Source: JACVRN01 sp036389255
GTDB lineage: Bacteria; Acidobacteriota; Blastocatellia; Pyrinomonadales; Pyrinomonadaceae
Assembly: GCA_036389255.1 (NCBI GenBank)
Contig: DASVQI010000038.1
Location: 1 to 64,000, forward strand
Reading direction: 5' to 3'
Length of the DNA stretch: 64,000 bases
Each line of letters starts with the position of its first letter. Positions within the stretch are counted from its first letter, which is position 1. Below are positions 9,196-17,857 of the stretch, one piece after another. Made by a program: the position numbers and the translations under genes. The notes under the pieces are model-generated. The model did not search any database. It was not told the DNA's origin and worked only from the letters and a program-made list of their open reading frames with translations.

Positions 9196-10221
9196 TCAAT
9201 CAAAAAGTTCTCGCTGAGGGCTCGGACGACGAAAAGTTTTCTCGTTGTGAAAATAGGCACCACGTTCCTCGTGCCTGTTGAAGCCCAGCCGCGTTGAATG
9301 AATGCGGAAAAGCTGCTCGATTGCTTTCCAGTACTCGCCGTGTCCACGCATGCGCTCTCCGAAGCGGCTTGAGTTCAGCCTGCCTTCGCGCGCTTCGCGT
9401 ATGCGGCTGATGATGCGGTCTGCTTTGAGCGGCAGACGCTCTCGCAGCCGCTCTTCAAAGTAAGGCGCGACGGAACCGGGCAGCCTGAGGATAGTCATGA
9501 AAGCGTGGCTCGCGCCAGCCTCTTTAGCGCGACTGAGCAGCTCGGGAATCTCCGTCGTGAGGCCGGGAATGACCGGCGCTATCCCTATGCCGGTTTCTAT
9601 CCCCGCGTCCGACAACTCTCGCATGGCGCGAAAGCGGGCGTCCGGCGAAGGCGCGAACGGCTCAAGCGCACGCGCCACGTCGCAGTCGGCAAACGGAATA
9701 GTGAAGAAGACGGATGCCCTTGCCTCTTCGCTCAGCCGTTTGAGTATGTCTATGTCGCGTCTGACGAGCGCGGATTTTGTGACTATGCCCACAGGATTGC
9801 GAAACTCAAGGCAGACCTCAAGGCAGCTACGCGTCAGGCGGTAATGCGATTCGAGCGGCAGGTACGGGTCGGAGGTGAACGAGAAGACAAGTTGCTCGCC
9901 CTGCCAGCTCTTGCGCATCAATTCTTTTCGCAGAAGCTCAGGGGCGCGCACCTTGACTACTATCTTGCGCTCGAAATCCGTGCCCGCTCCGAAACCTAAA
10001 TACTCGTGCGTGGGCCGGCTGAAGCAATAGCTACAGGCGTGCGAGCAGCCGCGATAGCAGTTGACGGAATAATCGAAGCCCACGTCAGGGCTATTGTTGT
10101 GCGTGATAATGGAGCGCGTCTCCGTCTCTTCGAAGACTTCCAACTCGGCTTCGGGCGGCTCGCCCACCCACTCCACAGTGTGCTTGAGCCAGGGGTTCGG
10201 CGGATTGTTCACGTAACGCAT
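9196..10221 (-). CDS. PA0069 family radical SAM protein
   Basis: This 341-aa protein carries the radical SAM cluster motif CX3CX2C in [14 protein letters not shown] (about residue 60), preceded by NCY as in the PA0069/SplB-like family. [15 protein letters not shown] follows, a segment I associate with this family. The enzyme should bind a [4Fe-4S] cluster and cleave SAM to a 5'-deoxyadenosyl radical. The substrate is unknown, and relatives are loosely similar to spore photoproduct lyase. The length is typical. The Sm-like gene at 10316 lies directly upstream on the same strand, so the two may be cotranscribed. Confidence 0.93.
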   Translation of the reverse strand: MRYVNNPPNPWLKHTVEWVGEPPEAELEVFEETETRSIITHNNSPDVGFDYSVNCYRGCSHACSYCFSRPTHEYLGFGAGTDFERKIVVKVRAPELLRKELMRKSWQGEQLVFSFTSDPYLPLESHYRLTRSCLEVCLEFRNPVGIVTKSALVRRDIDILKRLSEEARASVFFTIPFADCDVARALEPFAPSPDARFRAMRELSDAGIETGIGIAPVIPGLTTEIPELLSRAKEAGASHAFMTILRLPGSVAPYFEERLRERLPLKADRIISRIREAREGRLNSSRFGERMRGHGEYWKAIEQLFRIHSTRLGFNRHEERGAYFHNEKTFRRPSPQRELFD

Positions 10222-10315
10222 ATAAAGAGAGATTTCCCCCGCAGAGGCTTCGGGAGGAGCCGGAATTCATCTTGGGTTCGAGCTATTTTAGCTCTAATGG
10301 CTTAAGAAAAGATAG

Positions 10316-10525
10316 CTACTCCGCAGGCCCGCGCGGCAGCAGCGACTCTATGGTGTGAATTACCAGAAAGACTGTGTCCTCGACGTCGTCGCCCTTCGAA
10401 ACCTTCAGCGCGACGTAATCGCTGGTGACATCGCTTACTTCCCCCTCGTAGATACCGCCCGAACAGGTTTTGATGTTGACCACCTGACCGCGATAGCGTC
10501 TCAGCAGATTCTCTACGCGCTGCAT
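10316..10525 (-). CDS. Small Sm/LSM-like protein
   Basis: This 69-aa protein resembles an Sm fold: a short helix (RVENLLRRYRG) followed by strands with the Sm1-like pattern VVNIKTCSGGIYEGEVSDVTSDYVAL and a final strand FLVIHTIESLLP. It is not Hfq: the Hfq motifs NGIKLQG and KHA are missing. Small bacterial Sm-like proteins of unknown function exist in several phyla; RNA binding would be an inference. The start ATG has AAGGAG upstream. It precedes the radical SAM gene by 94 bases on the same strand. Confidence 0.75.
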   Translation of the reverse strand: MQRVENLLRRYRGQVVNIKTCSGGIYEGEVSDVTSDYVALKVSKGDDVEDTVFLVIHTIESLLPRGPAE

Positions 10526-10603
10526 TTGACTGCTCCTTTCGAGTCGTTAGGTGAAGCTCTGTGAAGTTGCCGGTCTTAAGCGATTCGCCGGGAGTTTCTT
10601 AGC

Positions 10604-10975
10604 TTACGTGGCTTCGTCCCATGTGACGAAGAAGAGCCTGTACTTGTCCGGGTCTTCGAGCGTGATGAAGCGGCCTCCCCATCCTTCGTCTGCCGGCGGG
10701 CGCAAGTCCATGCCGCGCGTAGTCAATAACCCGTAGTAGGCGTCTACGTCCGTCACGCTGAAGAAGAAGTGTACGCCGCGCCCACGCCTGAGCATGGTTT
10801 CTAGCTGCTGTACGAGCGTGATGCGCGTGCTCCCTACGCGCAGAGTCATCATGGGGGGCTCCGCTTCGGGCGTGTAGGTCAGGACTTCCAGCCCCAACTG
10901 CTCCCTGTAGAAGAGCAGGGACTCTTCCAGGCTATTGACTTCCAGAAACAGCAGGTCTAGTCCGGTCACTTCCAT
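10604..10975 (-). CDS. VOC family protein (glyoxalase/bleomycin-resistance fold)
   Basis: At 123 aa this is a single vicinal-oxygen-chelate unit with the paired beta-alpha-beta-beta-beta pattern. The first module opens LDLLFLEVNSLEESLLFYREQLGLEVL, and the second opens GVHFFFSVTDVDAYYGLL and ends FITLEDPDKYRLFFVTW. Putative metal ligands include H in GVHFFF and D in LEDPD, but the glyoxalase I set is incomplete. The substrate is unknown. It begins six bases after the DnaJ-like gene and is therefore probably cotranscribed with it. Confidence 0.88.
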   Translation of the reverse strand: MEVTGLDLLFLEVNSLEESLLFYREQLGLEVLTYTPEAEPPMMTLRVGSTRITLVQQLETMLRRGRGVHFFFSVTDVDAYYGLLTTRGMDLRPPADEGWGGRFITLEDPDKYRLFFVTWDEAT

Positions 10976-10981
10976 ACGGCG

Positions 10982-11557
10982 TCAAACGGCAGTCATCACC
11001 AGATAAACGCCGTAGCCTCCCGCGCAGACCAGAGACCAGAAAGCAGCCTCCTGCAATCTTGTATGACGGTGAGCAGGATGCGTCGCGTCATACTGCTCAC
11101 GTATGGAGAGCATAGCGCCGTGCGCCATCAGCACTCCGAAGAGTATGACGAGCGCCGCTAGTATCACCATCGGCCACAGGAACCACATCCATTGAAAGCG
11201 CACCAGCAGAAGCAGGAAGATTCCGGCACCAAGGCACAGGGCCGCGCCCGCGAACTGGCCTGAGACGACGTCTGCCGCAGCCGAAGGCGAGGAAACTGGC
11301 GCGTAACTTTCATCAAAATCATTCTCGTCTTCGTCTGTTGAGCTGTGACGTTCGGCATCGTAAGCGCGGCGTGTGTCCGCGTCTTTCAGGACTCCGTATG
11401 CCTCGTTGAGCGCCTTCATCTGCTCTTCGCAGCCGCCCCTGTCCGGGTGATGCTGCACGGCGAGGCGTTTGTAAAGACGCTCTATCTCGCCGGGCGAAGA
11501 ATCCGTCTCTGCGCCGAGCGTGGAGTAGTAATCCTTGTTTGCATCGAACTGCGCCAT
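10982..11557 (-). CDS. Membrane protein with N-terminal J domain
   Basis: At 191 aa it has a J domain (residues about 8-67) with the HPD tripeptide in VQHHPDRGG and the usual helix II/III pattern (LNEAYGVLKDADTRRAYDAE). The middle (70-95) is acidic and Ser-rich. Two or three hydrophobic helices follow (about 97-150 and 170-190), so the protein is membrane-bound with the J domain in the cytoplasm. J domains stimulate the ATPase of DnaK-type chaperones. The zinc-finger and C-terminal substrate domains of true DnaJ are absent, so it is a J-domain co-chaperone rather than DnaJ. Confidence 0.9.
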   Translation of the reverse strand: MAQFDANKDYYSTLGAETDSSPGEIERLYKRLAVQHHPDRGGCEEQMKALNEAYGVLKDADTRRAYDAERHSSTDEDENDFDESYAPVSSPSAAADVVSGQFAGAALCLGAGIFLLLLVRFQWMWFLWPMVILAALVILFGVLMAHGAMLSIREQYDATHPAHRHTRLQEAAFWSLVCAGGYGVYLVMTAV

Positions 11558-11704
11558 AGGATTTCGGGATTTTAGATTCTGGACAATCTATTTGCAACGG
11601 CTTTCTTGCCCGCCCGCGTTTCACGCGCCGCCGATTGTTTGTGTTAAGCTTCGCCAATTGAGCGAGATTTCTCTTCTTTCGAAACTGGCGAAGGTAATAA
11701 GGCT

Positions 11705-12061
11705 ATGGCTCATCAATTCTCTACGGGCGACAATCTAATCTTTCAGCTTGAGAGCGGCTTCGGCATTCTACGCGTGCTGGCCGTGGAAGACGATGAGCGC
11801 GGGACGGTCTGGCATCTGAAGGCTTACGAGGAACTGTTCCCGGACATAGAGACTGCCGAAGCCGCGCTCGCTGCACCCGAAAGATTGGGGACGCGGGTGG
11901 CCCACATGGCGCTCACGGAAAGAGCCTTCGAGCGCACGCCTGCGGCGCGTCTGGGCAATCGCCCCGTGGATGAAGAAGAGCTTCTCCCTTATCAAGAGTG
12001 GAAAGAGCGCGGCGGCGAAGTCTCAGACCGCTCGGCCCTGTTGATGCTAGGGCTGCGTTAG
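11705..12061 (+). CDS. Small protein of unknown function
   Basis: This 118-aa soluble protein is not recognised. The N terminus (FSTGDNLIFQLESGFGILRVLAVEDDERGTVWHL as a run of strands) suggests a small SH3-like or CarD-like barrel. The C-terminal half is helical and charged (YQEWKERGGEVSDRSALLMLGLR). There is no signal peptide, membrane segment or cysteine motif. The ATG at 11705 follows GGTAATAAGGCT. It lies 39 bases before the M1 peptidase gene on the same strand and may share its transcript. Confidence 0.7.
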   Translation: MAHQFSTGDNLIFQLESGFGILRVLAVEDDERGTVWHLKAYEELFPDIETAEAALAAPERLGTRVAHMALTERAFERTPAARLGNRPVDEEELLPYQEWKERGGEVSDRSALLMLGLR

Positions 12062-12100
12062 CCTCTCTCCATTGAAAAAAAAACGCCTGAAGGATATTCG

Positions 12101-13774
12101 ATGACCAGAAACAGAGCCTTTGCGCGCACGCGTATTTCTCTTCCCCTCTTAGCGCTCCTTCTTCTATCAGCCTTTCAGCTTGCGCTCGCAGAAAGAAGCG
12201 AGCGCGTCGTTGACACTTGGCGGCCTCTGGACTTCGACGTGTCCCTGACGCTCGATAACCAGTTGACGCAAATTACAGAAGCTCGCACGAAGCTTACCAT
12301 CTACATCTTGAAAGGCCCGCTCTCCGTCGTTGACTTGGACTTCGGCGCGATGTCTGTTGATTCCGTCATGGTAGGCGACCGCGCCGCGCGCTTTGAGCAG
12401 GGCAATGGTCGGCTGCTCGTGACCTTGCCGAGGCCCGCGAACAAGGATGAGCGGCTGGAAATCATAGTCAGCTATCACGGGCGACCTGCGGACGGCCTGA
12501 TACTGACGAAGGATAAGGCGGGGCGTCCTTCGGCTACGGGCGACAACTGGCCAGACCGCGTGCATCACTGGATTCCCTGCTTAGACCATCCTTCGGCCAA
12601 AGCCACCGTGCGCTTCACGGTCACGGCTCCGCGCCGCGTGCTGGTCGTGGCCAACGGGCAACTGAAGGACAAACACGAGAACACGGACGGCACTCTGACA
12701 TGGCTCTACACGGAGTCAAAGCCTATTCCGGCCTACTGCATGATTATAGCGGCGGGAGAGTTTGCGCTCGTGCAGCCGCCGGAGCGCACGCCTGCGCCGC
12801 TTCTTTATTACGTGCCTCAGACTGACCGCGATTACGCGCTAAAGGGATTCGGCGCGGCCCCTCCGTCACTGAGCTTCTTCAATGAGCGAGTCGCGCCCTA
12901 TCCATACGAAAAGCTGGCGCTCATAGTAGCCACCACTCGCTTCGGCGGGATGGAGAATTCGAGCGCGATTGTCTTCCCCGGCACTCTCTTCAACGAGCGC
13001 GCCTCTCAAAGCATGAGCAGGCGATTCGGCATACGCCGCTCGCTCGTGGATGTCACCGCGCATGAGATTGCTCACCAATGGTTCGGTGATTCCGTCACGG
13101 AAACCACATGGGCAGACCTCTGGCTGAGCGAAGGCTTCGCCACCTACTTCGCCGGCCTCTTCATAGAGCAGTCGGACGGCCCGCAGGATTTCCGAGACTA
13201 CATGCGGCGACAGGCCGAAACCTATTTCGTCTTCGAGCGCGAGCGCCGCATCCCGCTTCACGACACGGAGACGCCTGAGCTTTTCTCACTGCTCAACGGC
13301 AACAACTATCAAAAGGGCGCGTGGGTGCTTCACATGCTGCGCGGCCTCTTGGGCGACACCGTTTTCATGCGCGGCATACGCGCCTATTACGACGCGCACA
13401 AGGAAGGCAACGCGACGAGCGAAGATTTACGCGAAGCTCTGGAAAAGGCGTCGGGCCAAGACCTCAAAGAGTTCTTCAAGCGATGGGTCTACGCGAGCGG
13501 CCACCCGCGCTACGAAGCCGCGTGGTCTTGGAGGCAAGAGGGTCAGAGCGGCTCCGTCATAATCGCGCTCAACCAGATGCAGCGCGACGAGCCCTTCCTG
13601 ACCCCGGTCACGATTGAATTCGTCATGCCCGGCAACACCACCAAGCGCGAGCTTATACGCCCGACCGGCAGAGAAACGGCCGCGAGCTTCAATCTCCCGC
13701 GCAAACCCCTAGAAGTTCGCATAGACCCGGACGAGTTTCTTCTGAAGGAACTGAGCATCAGAGAGGCAAGATAG
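12101..13774 (+). CDS. M1 family metallopeptidase (aminopeptidase N-like), exported
   Basis: This 557-aa protein has a signal peptide (LPLLALLLLSAFQLALA). A beta-sandwich N domain (about 35-220) precedes a gluzincin catalytic domain. The exopeptidase motif reads GGMEN (about 282), a variant of GAMEN. The zinc site is HEIAHQWFGDS with H321, H325 and general base E322, and the third ligand E344 in WLSEGFATYFA. The enzyme should remove N-terminal residues from peptides in the periplasm. It is shorter than E. coli PepN (about 870 aa) because the long C-terminal helical domain is missing. The start has GAAGGA upstream. The deaminase gene follows 19-22 bases later. Confidence 0.93.
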   Translation: MTRNRAFARTRISLPLLALLLLSAFQLALAERSERVVDTWRPLDFDVSLTLDNQLTQITEARTKLTIYILKGPLSVVDLDFGAMSVDSVMVGDRAARFEQGNGRLLVTLPRPANKDERLEIIVSYHGRPADGLILTKDKAGRPSATGDNWPDRVHHWIPCLDHPSAKATVRFTVTAPRRVLVVANGQLKDKHENTDGTLTWLYTESKPIPAYCMIIAAGEFALVQPPERTPAPLLYYVPQTDRDYALKGFGAAPPSLSFFNERVAPYPYEKLALIVATTRFGGMENSSAIVFPGTLFNERASQSMSRRFGIRRSLVDVTAHEIAHQWFGDSVTETTWADLWLSEGFATYFAGLFIEQSDGPQDFRDYMRRQAETYFVFERERRIPLHDTETPELFSLLNGNNYQKGAWVLHMLRGLLGDTVFMRGIRAYYDAHKEGNATSEDLREALEKASGQDLKEFFKRWVYASGHPRYEAAWSWRQEGQSGSVIIALNQMQRDEPFLTPVTIEFVMPGNTTKRELIRPTGRETAASFNLPRKPLEVRIDPDEFLLKELSIREAR

Positions 13775-13796
13775 CTTTCGACCAATCAGGCTCGTG

Positions 13797-14249
13797 ATGA
13801 AGATAGAAGAGCAATACCTGCGTCAGGCGATTGAGTTGGCCGCCCGTGCTAGAGAGCTAGGCAATCATCCCTTCGGCGCGCTGCTGTCGTTTGAGGGCCG
13901 CATAGTGGTGGCGGCGGTAAATACCGTCAACATCGAACGCGACCCTACGGCCCACGCCGAAATCAATCTATTGCGCGAGGCCGTGCGCGGGCTCAAACCT
14001 GAAGAGCTTTCCCGCTCGACTCTCTATACGAGCTGTGAGCCTTGCGCTATGTGCGTAGGCGCAATCTACTGGGCGGGTGTGCGCGAGGTAGTGTACGCGC
14101 TTTCGAGCACGGAGCTGGCAAAGCTTGCCGGAAGCGACTTCATGATTCCCTGCCGCGAGCTTTTCGCACGCGCCAGCCGTAGAGTCGAAGTCGCCGGGCC
14201 TCTTCTCACCGAAGAGGCAATGAAGGTTCACGAGGGCTACTGGAGCTGA
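13797..14249 (+). CDS. Zinc-dependent nucleoside/base deaminase (TadA/guanine deaminase family)
   Basis: This 150-aa cytidine-deaminase-fold protein has the zinc site H53-A-E55 (TAHAEI) and PCxxC (C83 and C86 in CEPCAMC), with E55 as proton shuttle. The N-terminal NHPFGALL motif occurs in TadA, guanine deaminase and related enzymes. The C-terminal half (SDFMIPCRELFARA) fits guanine-deaminase-like members better than tRNA adenosine deaminase, but the substrate cannot be fixed from sequence. The ATG is preceded in frame by a GTG at 13794. It is close behind the M1 peptidase gene. Confidence 0.88.
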   Translation: MKIEEQYLRQAIELAARARELGNHPFGALLSFEGRIVVAAVNTVNIERDPTAHAEINLLREAVRGLKPEELSRSTLYTSCEPCAMCVGAIYWAGVREVVYALSSTELAKLAGSDFMIPCRELFARASRRVEVAGPLLTEEAMKVHEGYWS

Positions 14250-14333
14250 GGCCGCATCCCCGTTGCATGAAGCTGCGGTTACTGGCTATGATTACCCTGT
14301 TAGAAAGGGCAGATTCTATGTTAAAGCGTATAC

Positions 14334-14987
14334 GTGGCCGAACCATCTGATAACTCGACGCTGAAGAGTTCCGAAAACTCGTCGCCCCATACAGGCGAGG
14401 GGATAGTGATAGACATAGGGACTGGAGACGGTCTCTTTGTATACCAGTGCGCGAGAGAGAATCCGAAGAAGTTCTTCATAGGCGTGGATGCCAACACCCG
14501 CCCTCTGGAGAAGCTGTCGGAGAAGGTTCATAGAAAACCGGCTAAAGGCGGGCTGCCGAATGTTCTCTTCCTTCAGTCTTCGGTCGAAGACCTGCCGCCT
14601 GAGCTGGATGGAATAGCCAACGAGGTTCACATACATTTCCCTTGGGGCAGCCTGCTTCAAGCCGTGGCCGCAGGCACGCGCCAAGCCTTACAGAATATCA
14701 GGCGCGTCTGCGCAGGCGACGCGCTGCTTGAGATTGTCATAGGACTCGACCCCGAACGCGACCGCACGGAGATTGCTCGCCTCGCCCTCCCGCCCTTAAC
14801 AGTCGAACATATAGATTCAGTTCTCGCTTCTCTATACAGGGATGCAGGATTCGAGATACGCGAGAGAGGAATAATCTCAGCGTCCGGCTGGCCGGAGCTG
14901 CACACCTCTTGGGCGAAACGTCTGAAGGGGAACGCCAACAGGTCGCTCCTTTACATCATCGCGCGGGCAATTGAGCCTGATGGCTAA
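14334..14987 (+). CDS. 16S rRNA (adenine-1408-N1) methyltransferase family (NpmA/KamB-like)
   Basis: This 217-aa protein strongly resembles the KamB/NpmA family, which methylates N1 of A1408 in the decoding site and confers resistance to aminoglycosides. Motif I is IDIGTGDG (26-33), the SAM ribose acid is in GVDAN (about 52), and the family segment RKPAKGGLPNVLFL (67-80) is present. W104 in HFPWGSLL and W193 in HTSWAKRL correspond to the two tryptophans (W107, W197 in NpmA) that sandwich the flipped A1408. IGLDPERDR follows. The start is GTG; no in-frame ATG was found close upstream. There is no mobile element nearby, so it looks chromosomal and resident. Whether it confers resistance here is untested. 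Confidence 0.9.
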   Translation: MAEPSDNSTLKSSENSSPHTGEGIVIDIGTGDGLFVYQCARENPKKFFIGVDANTRPLEKLSEKVHRKPAKGGLPNVLFLQSSVEDLPPELDGIANEVHIHFPWGSLLQAVAAGTRQALQNIRRVCAGDALLEIVIGLDPERDRTEIARLALPPLTVEHIDSVLASLYRDAGFEIRERGIISASGWPELHTSWAKRLKGNANRSLLYIIARAIEPDG

Positions 14988-15011
14988 GAGAATGATTCAA
15001 GGATAAGAGAG

Positions 15012-15027
15012 CGGGTCTTTAAACCCG
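15012..15027. terminator. Small hairpin between convergent genes
   Basis: CGGGT at 15012-15016 pairs with ACCCG at 15023-15027, within GAG...CTC flanks, in the 44 bases between the methyltransferase stop (14987) and the permease stop (15032). It is short, so its role as a terminator is tentative. Confidence 0.35.
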
Positions 15028-15031
15028 AATC

Positions 15032-16306
15032 TCATTCGTATCTGAGGCATTCGATTGGGTCTAGGCGGGAGGCTTTGCGGGCGGGCCAGACGCCGAAGAT
15101 TAGGCCGACGGCTATGGAGACGCAGAGTCCAGAGATGACGGCCCATGCGGGGATGGAGGCAGGAAGCGACGGGATGAGAAACATTATGAGCTGGCTGATG
15201 CCAACGGCCAGCATGACGCCCAGAAGGCCGCCCAGAAAGGTGAGCGTCATGGCCTCGAATAGGAATTGATAGACTATGTCGCGCCGACGCGCGCCTATGG
15301 CTTTGCGCACTCCTATCTCCTGCGTTCTTTCGGTCACGGAGACGAGCATGATATTCATCACGCCTATGCCGCCTACTAGCAGTCCGAGACTTGAGATGGC
15401 AATCGCAATCAGGCCGACCATCCCCGTGATAGAGTCGAACTGCTCTATGAATTTGTCTGCGGTCTTGATGTCGAAGTTGTTGGGCTGTGTGAAGGAGACG
15501 TTGCGGCGGCGACGCAGGACTTCTTCGGATTGCTCAAGGGCTTCGCGCACGAGGCCGGAGCGGCCCTTTATGATTAACAGCAGGTAGCCCTTGGCGGGCG
15601 CTATCTTCTGAGCGGTGCGGAAAGGAATGAAGACGACGTTGTCCTCTTCATTCTCACCGAAGAAGCCGTTCTTTCTCTTCTCCAAAACTCCGACTATCTC
15701 AAAATTGTAGCCGCCCATTTTGACTTCCGTGCCGACGATGCCCGACTGGCGGCCCGGAAAGAGAGCTTCGGCAGCGTTGACGCCTATAACCATTACGTTG
15801 CGGCGCTGGTCGTTGTCGGCTTCCGTGATGAACCGCCCCTCGTGTATGGCGATGTTGACAATCTCCGCGTAGTTGGGCGAGACGCCGGACGTGTTCCCCC
15901 AGCGATAGTTGTGTCCCTGATAGGTGATGTTGTCGTCAAAGGGGCCGCCCGAATAGCCTACGTTGGGCGCTACGTGCGCCACGTCGTCCACAGCCGGGGA
16001 CATCTGTTTGATGGCTTCGGCGTCCGCGACCGTGAGGGGTTTTCGCGTGCGCTCAGAGCGGTCTTCGCTCGTGCGCGGGCCTGTGGAAAGATGAAAAGCG
16101 TAGATGTTGTTCGTGCCGTACTCTTCTATGATGGAGACTATGGACTGGCGCATGCCGGTCAGGAGAGAGGCTATGATGATGGCCGTCATCACGCCTATGA
16201 CTATGCCCAGCACCGTGAGAAAGCTCCTGAACTTGTGCGCGCGAATCGAGTCCAGCGCCATCAGCAGTATCTCTGTTGGGAAAAATTTTGGAAGTCTTAC
16301 GCGCAC
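15032..16306 (-). CDS. MacB-like ABC transporter permease (FtsX family), second gene
   Basis: About 424 aa. The N-terminal transmembrane helix (FLTVLGIVIGVMTAIIIASLLTG as a segment) is followed by a large periplasmic MacB_PCD domain (about 50-270). Three C-terminal helices carry the FtsX domain with [28 protein letters not shown], the ATPase-contact segment. MacB-type systems use mechanotransmission to drive export through an outer-membrane channel. The GTG at 16306 was chosen because GAGAAGAG lies just upstream and it begins ten bases after the preceding gene; an upstream TTG at 16339 is less likely. The ATPase subunit and adaptor are not encoded here. Confidence 0.9.
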   Translation of the reverse strand: MRVRLPKFFPTEILLMALDSIRAHKFRSFLTVLGIVIGVMTAIIIASLLTGMRQSIVSIIEEYGTNNIYAFHLSTGPRTSEDRSERTRKPLTVADAEAIKQMSPAVDDVAHVAPNVGYSGGPFDDNITYQGHNYRWGNTSGVSPNYAEIVNIAIHEGRFITEADNDQRRNVMVIGVNAAEALFPGRQSGIVGTEVKMGGYNFEIVGVLEKRKNGFFGENEEDNVVFIPFRTAQKIAPAKGYLLLIIKGRSGLVREALEQSEEVLRRRRNVSFTQPNNFDIKTADKFIEQFDSITGMVGLIAIAISSLGLLVGGIGVMNIMLVSVTERTQEIGVRKAIGARRRDIVYQFLFEAMTLTFLGGLLGVMLAVGISQLIMFLIPSLPASIPAWAVISGLCVSIAVGLIFGVWPARKASRLDPIECLRYE

Positions 16307-16316
16307 GGTTCTCTTC

Positions 16317-17564
16317 TCACTTCTTGGCCAGAGCAACAATCGGGTCTAGGCGCGCCGCCTTAAAGGCAGGATAGATTCCTGCAATCATGCCTACGGCGCT
16401 GGAAACGATAAGCGCCAGCAAGATGTAGCCGACTGTAATAGTCATTGTTATCTCTGCGAGGATTGTAATCAGCCAGCAGATGCCGGAGGCCAGCAGAAGC
16501 CCCATGAGCCCGCCAAAGGCGCAGAGCAGCGCCGACTCAATCAGAAACTGCATCAGAATCTGTTTCTTTGTAGCGCCCACAGCTTTGCGCAAACCGACCT
16601 CGAAAGTTCTTTCCGTGACGGAGACGAGCATGATATTCATGACGACGATTCCGCCTACGACCAGCGTGATGAAGGTGATGGGAATGATTACGCTGGCGAT
16701 ACCTGCCGTGAACTGGTCTACCTGATTGTTAATCTCTTCGACGTTGACTATGCCGAAGTCGTCCTCGTCATTGCCCTTGAGCTTTCGCTTGTCGCGCATG
16801 GCCATGCGGGCCTCGTCTATGGTCGCGGCCATGTTCTCGCGGTCAACCGATTTCCCGTGAATCTGTATTCCGTTTGCGCCGCGCCCGAAAATCTGCGCGT
16901 GCGTGGTGACGGGGATGTAGATGTGGCGGTCAATCGAATCACCGAAAAAGGAGCCGCGCTTTTCCTCTACGCCCACGATGCGAAGGGGGAGGCCGCGCAC
17001 CTTGAGAGTGCGGCCAATCGGGTCTACGTTGGGGAAGAACTTTTCCTTGATGTCATAGCCGAGGACGACAACAAGCGCCGAGCGCTGAACTTCATCAGGC
17101 GTGATGAAGCGGCCTTCGGCTATCGTCTTGTCTTCTATCTCAACCATGTTGGCCGTGACGCCGAACACGGGCGCTCCGGGGAACTCCGCTCCGTCCTGAC
17201 TGAGGTCTGCCGAACCATTTTTCTGAGCGCCGACCTCAGCGCAGGACTTGCAATGGTCGCGCACCCACTCGTATTCCTCCCACTCTACGCGCTTGTTGCG
17301 GCGCATACGGCGCTCGAACTCCTCATCCGTCAGCCGCCCCACATTGGCCATACGCGCAATCATGAAATGATTCGCACCCAAAACTTTTGAGACGCGGTCA
17401 ACGACGTAGGTGTTAAGGCCACTGATAGAAGCGCCCACCACGACCACGGATGCCACGCCGATGATGATGCCTATCAGCGTCAGAAAGGCGCGCAGCTTGT
17501 GCGCCAGAATAGACTGAATCGCAATGCGCGCGGCATCCAGATAAAATGTGTAGACACTTCGCAT
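16317..17564 (-). CDS. MacB-like ABC transporter permease (FtsX family), first gene
   Basis: This 415-aa paralogue of the downstream permease has the same plan: one N-terminal helix ([19 protein letters not shown]), a MacB_PCD periplasmic domain (about 50-270) and three C-terminal helices with [23 protein letters not shown]. The periplasmic domain holds a CKSC motif ([12 protein letters not shown], about residue 92), which could form a disulfide and is absent from the partner. The two probably make a heterodimer. The start ATG has AGGA nine bases upstream. The ATPase and HlyD-like adaptor must be elsewhere. Confidence 0.9.
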   Translation of the reverse strand: MRSVYTFYLDAARIAIQSILAHKLRAFLTLIGIIIGVASVVVVGASISGLNTYVVDRVSKVLGANHFMIARMANVGRLTDEEFERRMRRNKRVEWEEYEWVRDHCKSCAEVGAQKNGSADLSQDGAEFPGAPVFGVTANMVEIEDKTIAEGRFITPDEVQRSALVVVLGYDIKEKFFPNVDPIGRTLKVRGLPLRIVGVEEKRGSFFGDSIDRHIYIPVTTHAQIFGRGANGIQIHGKSVDRENMAATIDEARMAMRDKRKLKGNDEDDFGIVNVEEINNQVDQFTAGIASVIIPITFITLVVGGIVVMNIMLVSVTERTFEVGLRKAVGATKKQILMQFLIESALLCAFGGLMGLLLASGICWLITILAEITMTITVGYILLALIVSSAVGMIAGIYPAFKAARLDPIVALAKK

Positions 17565-17688
17565 GAGAGAATTCCTGATTGAGCGCAGAAGAGCCCCCTG
17601 CTGGCTCGAACCGCTTTACGAATATAGACGACGGAATGTTTAGATTTATTAACAGATGCGGGCGGGATTCTTGAGCAGAGAGCAAAAG

Positions 17689-17715
17689 AAAAAAGCCGCC
17701 CCGTTAAAGGCGACT
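17689..17715 (-). terminator. Intrinsic terminator after tRNA-Pro
   Basis: On the minus strand, AGTCGCC pairs with GGCGGCT and is followed by TTTTTTCTTTT. It lies 14 bases downstream of the tRNA 3' end, a classical rho-independent layout. Confidence 0.8.
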
Positions 17716-17728
17716 GTTTTCTTAAAAA

Positions 17729-17803
<75 letters not shown>

Positions 17804-17857
17804 CAAATTGAACTTGGATTCTATGTGAGCACGCAGGTTAAGTCAAACGCTCCCGGT

